DNA of 64,000 bases from Phoronis australis (taxonomy: Eukaryota; Phoronida; Phoronidae): assembly GCA_002633005.1 (NCBI GenBank), contig NMRA01000217.1, positions 296,967 to 360,966 of the forward strand, written 5' to 3'. Below are positions 63,601 to 64,000 of this stretch, piece by piece. A model generated the notes under the pieces. It ran no database searches. It saw only the letters and a program-made list of their open reading frames with translations, and was not told where the DNA came from. The position numbers and the translations under genes were made by a program. Numbering within the stretch: position 1 is the first letter of the stretch; every line of letters begins with the position of its first letter.

Positions 63601-64000
63601 TAACTTTGTAATATAATTAAGCTCTGTGGCCTTGTTTACTGAATAAATGATTTGATTTGAAACTTCTTGAAAGTGGGGACATAAGTTAGTTTCTGTCATC
63701 ATCAATATTGCATAATTATACTTAGTCTGGTGTAGCACTAGGTCATGAGAATTAATAAACTAATGAATTAATGTAGTAGACCTGATCACCACTTTTTAAG
63801 TTCAAGGACTGACTCATAGATAAGATAAAATTTATAGTAAAGACTATGTTTTGGATTCATGGTAATGGTATTCTTGCACTTTTGACATTGTACAAAGAGA
63901 AAAGATCATCTAATTACAACCTTGAATGAAAAAATACCATTATCATAAAAAAATTCAATTGTATACTTACCTATCACAATGAAACAAAAATAGGCTGAGT
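60611..64000 (+). other. UAP1 intron 1 (partial)
   Basis: At least 3.4 kb long. I looked for an exon continuing with the GGxGTRLG motif in all plus frames and did not find it, so exon 2 lies beyond the window. No repeat family recognised. Confidence 0.65.

Overview
The window is nuclear DNA from an animal. Genes are split into many short exons with GT-AG introns, the base composition is AT-rich, small DNA transposons and minisatellites sit in the introns, and no bacterial-style operon is present. The encoded proteins are clearly metazoan. The repeat content and compact introns suggest a marine invertebrate (deuterostome or lophotrochozoan); the species cannot be fixed from the sequence alone.

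Three protein genes are present. (1) A CRK/CRKL-type SH2-SH3 adaptor on the minus strand, of which the first two coding exons are visible (start codon at 6181, second exon 870-992); the rest lies left of the window. (2) On the plus strand, a complete gene for the pore-membrane nucleoporin gp210 (NUP210), 6707-48050. I could trace 38 coding exons whose splice phases chain without a break into 1,891 codons plus stop, close to the human protein's length. It has a signal peptide, a long lumenal domain, one membrane span and a short serine-proline-rich tail. (3) The first coding exon of UDP-N-acetylhexosamine pyrophosphorylase (UAP1 type), 60334-60610 plus; the catalytic exons lie right of the window. 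The CRK and gp210 genes are divergent with about 525 bp between their start codons, so they probably share a bidirectional promoter; an ETS-type site and a YY1-type site lie at the gp210 start.

Layout: 1-6181 CRK-like gene, including a 5.2 kb intron with a ~1.06 kb duplicated block; 6182-6706 shared promoter; 6707-48050 gp210; 48051 to about 51010 probable gp210 3' UTR; 51-60 kb intergenic DNA with a decayed transposon, a block of segmental duplications carrying an inserted hAT-like MITE, and a decayed LINE tail; 60334-64000 UAP1 exon 1 and part of intron 1.

The most consequential observation concerns the assembly. Each of the three isolated single-N positions (2530, 38486, 55296) sits exactly at the edge of a near-identical duplicated segment. 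This looks like unmerged haplotype overlap. One of these duplications contains gp210 exon 29, so an apparent in-frame 86-residue duplication in the protein is probably artificial. Other items: a hAT-like MITE family with target-site duplications and a paralogous empty site, two TIR elements abutting to form a 118 bp palindrome, a ~150 bp satellite with a three-monomer higher-order repeat, and a tandem duplication that doubles a splice donor in the CRK-like gene. I found no convincing novel multi-gene system.
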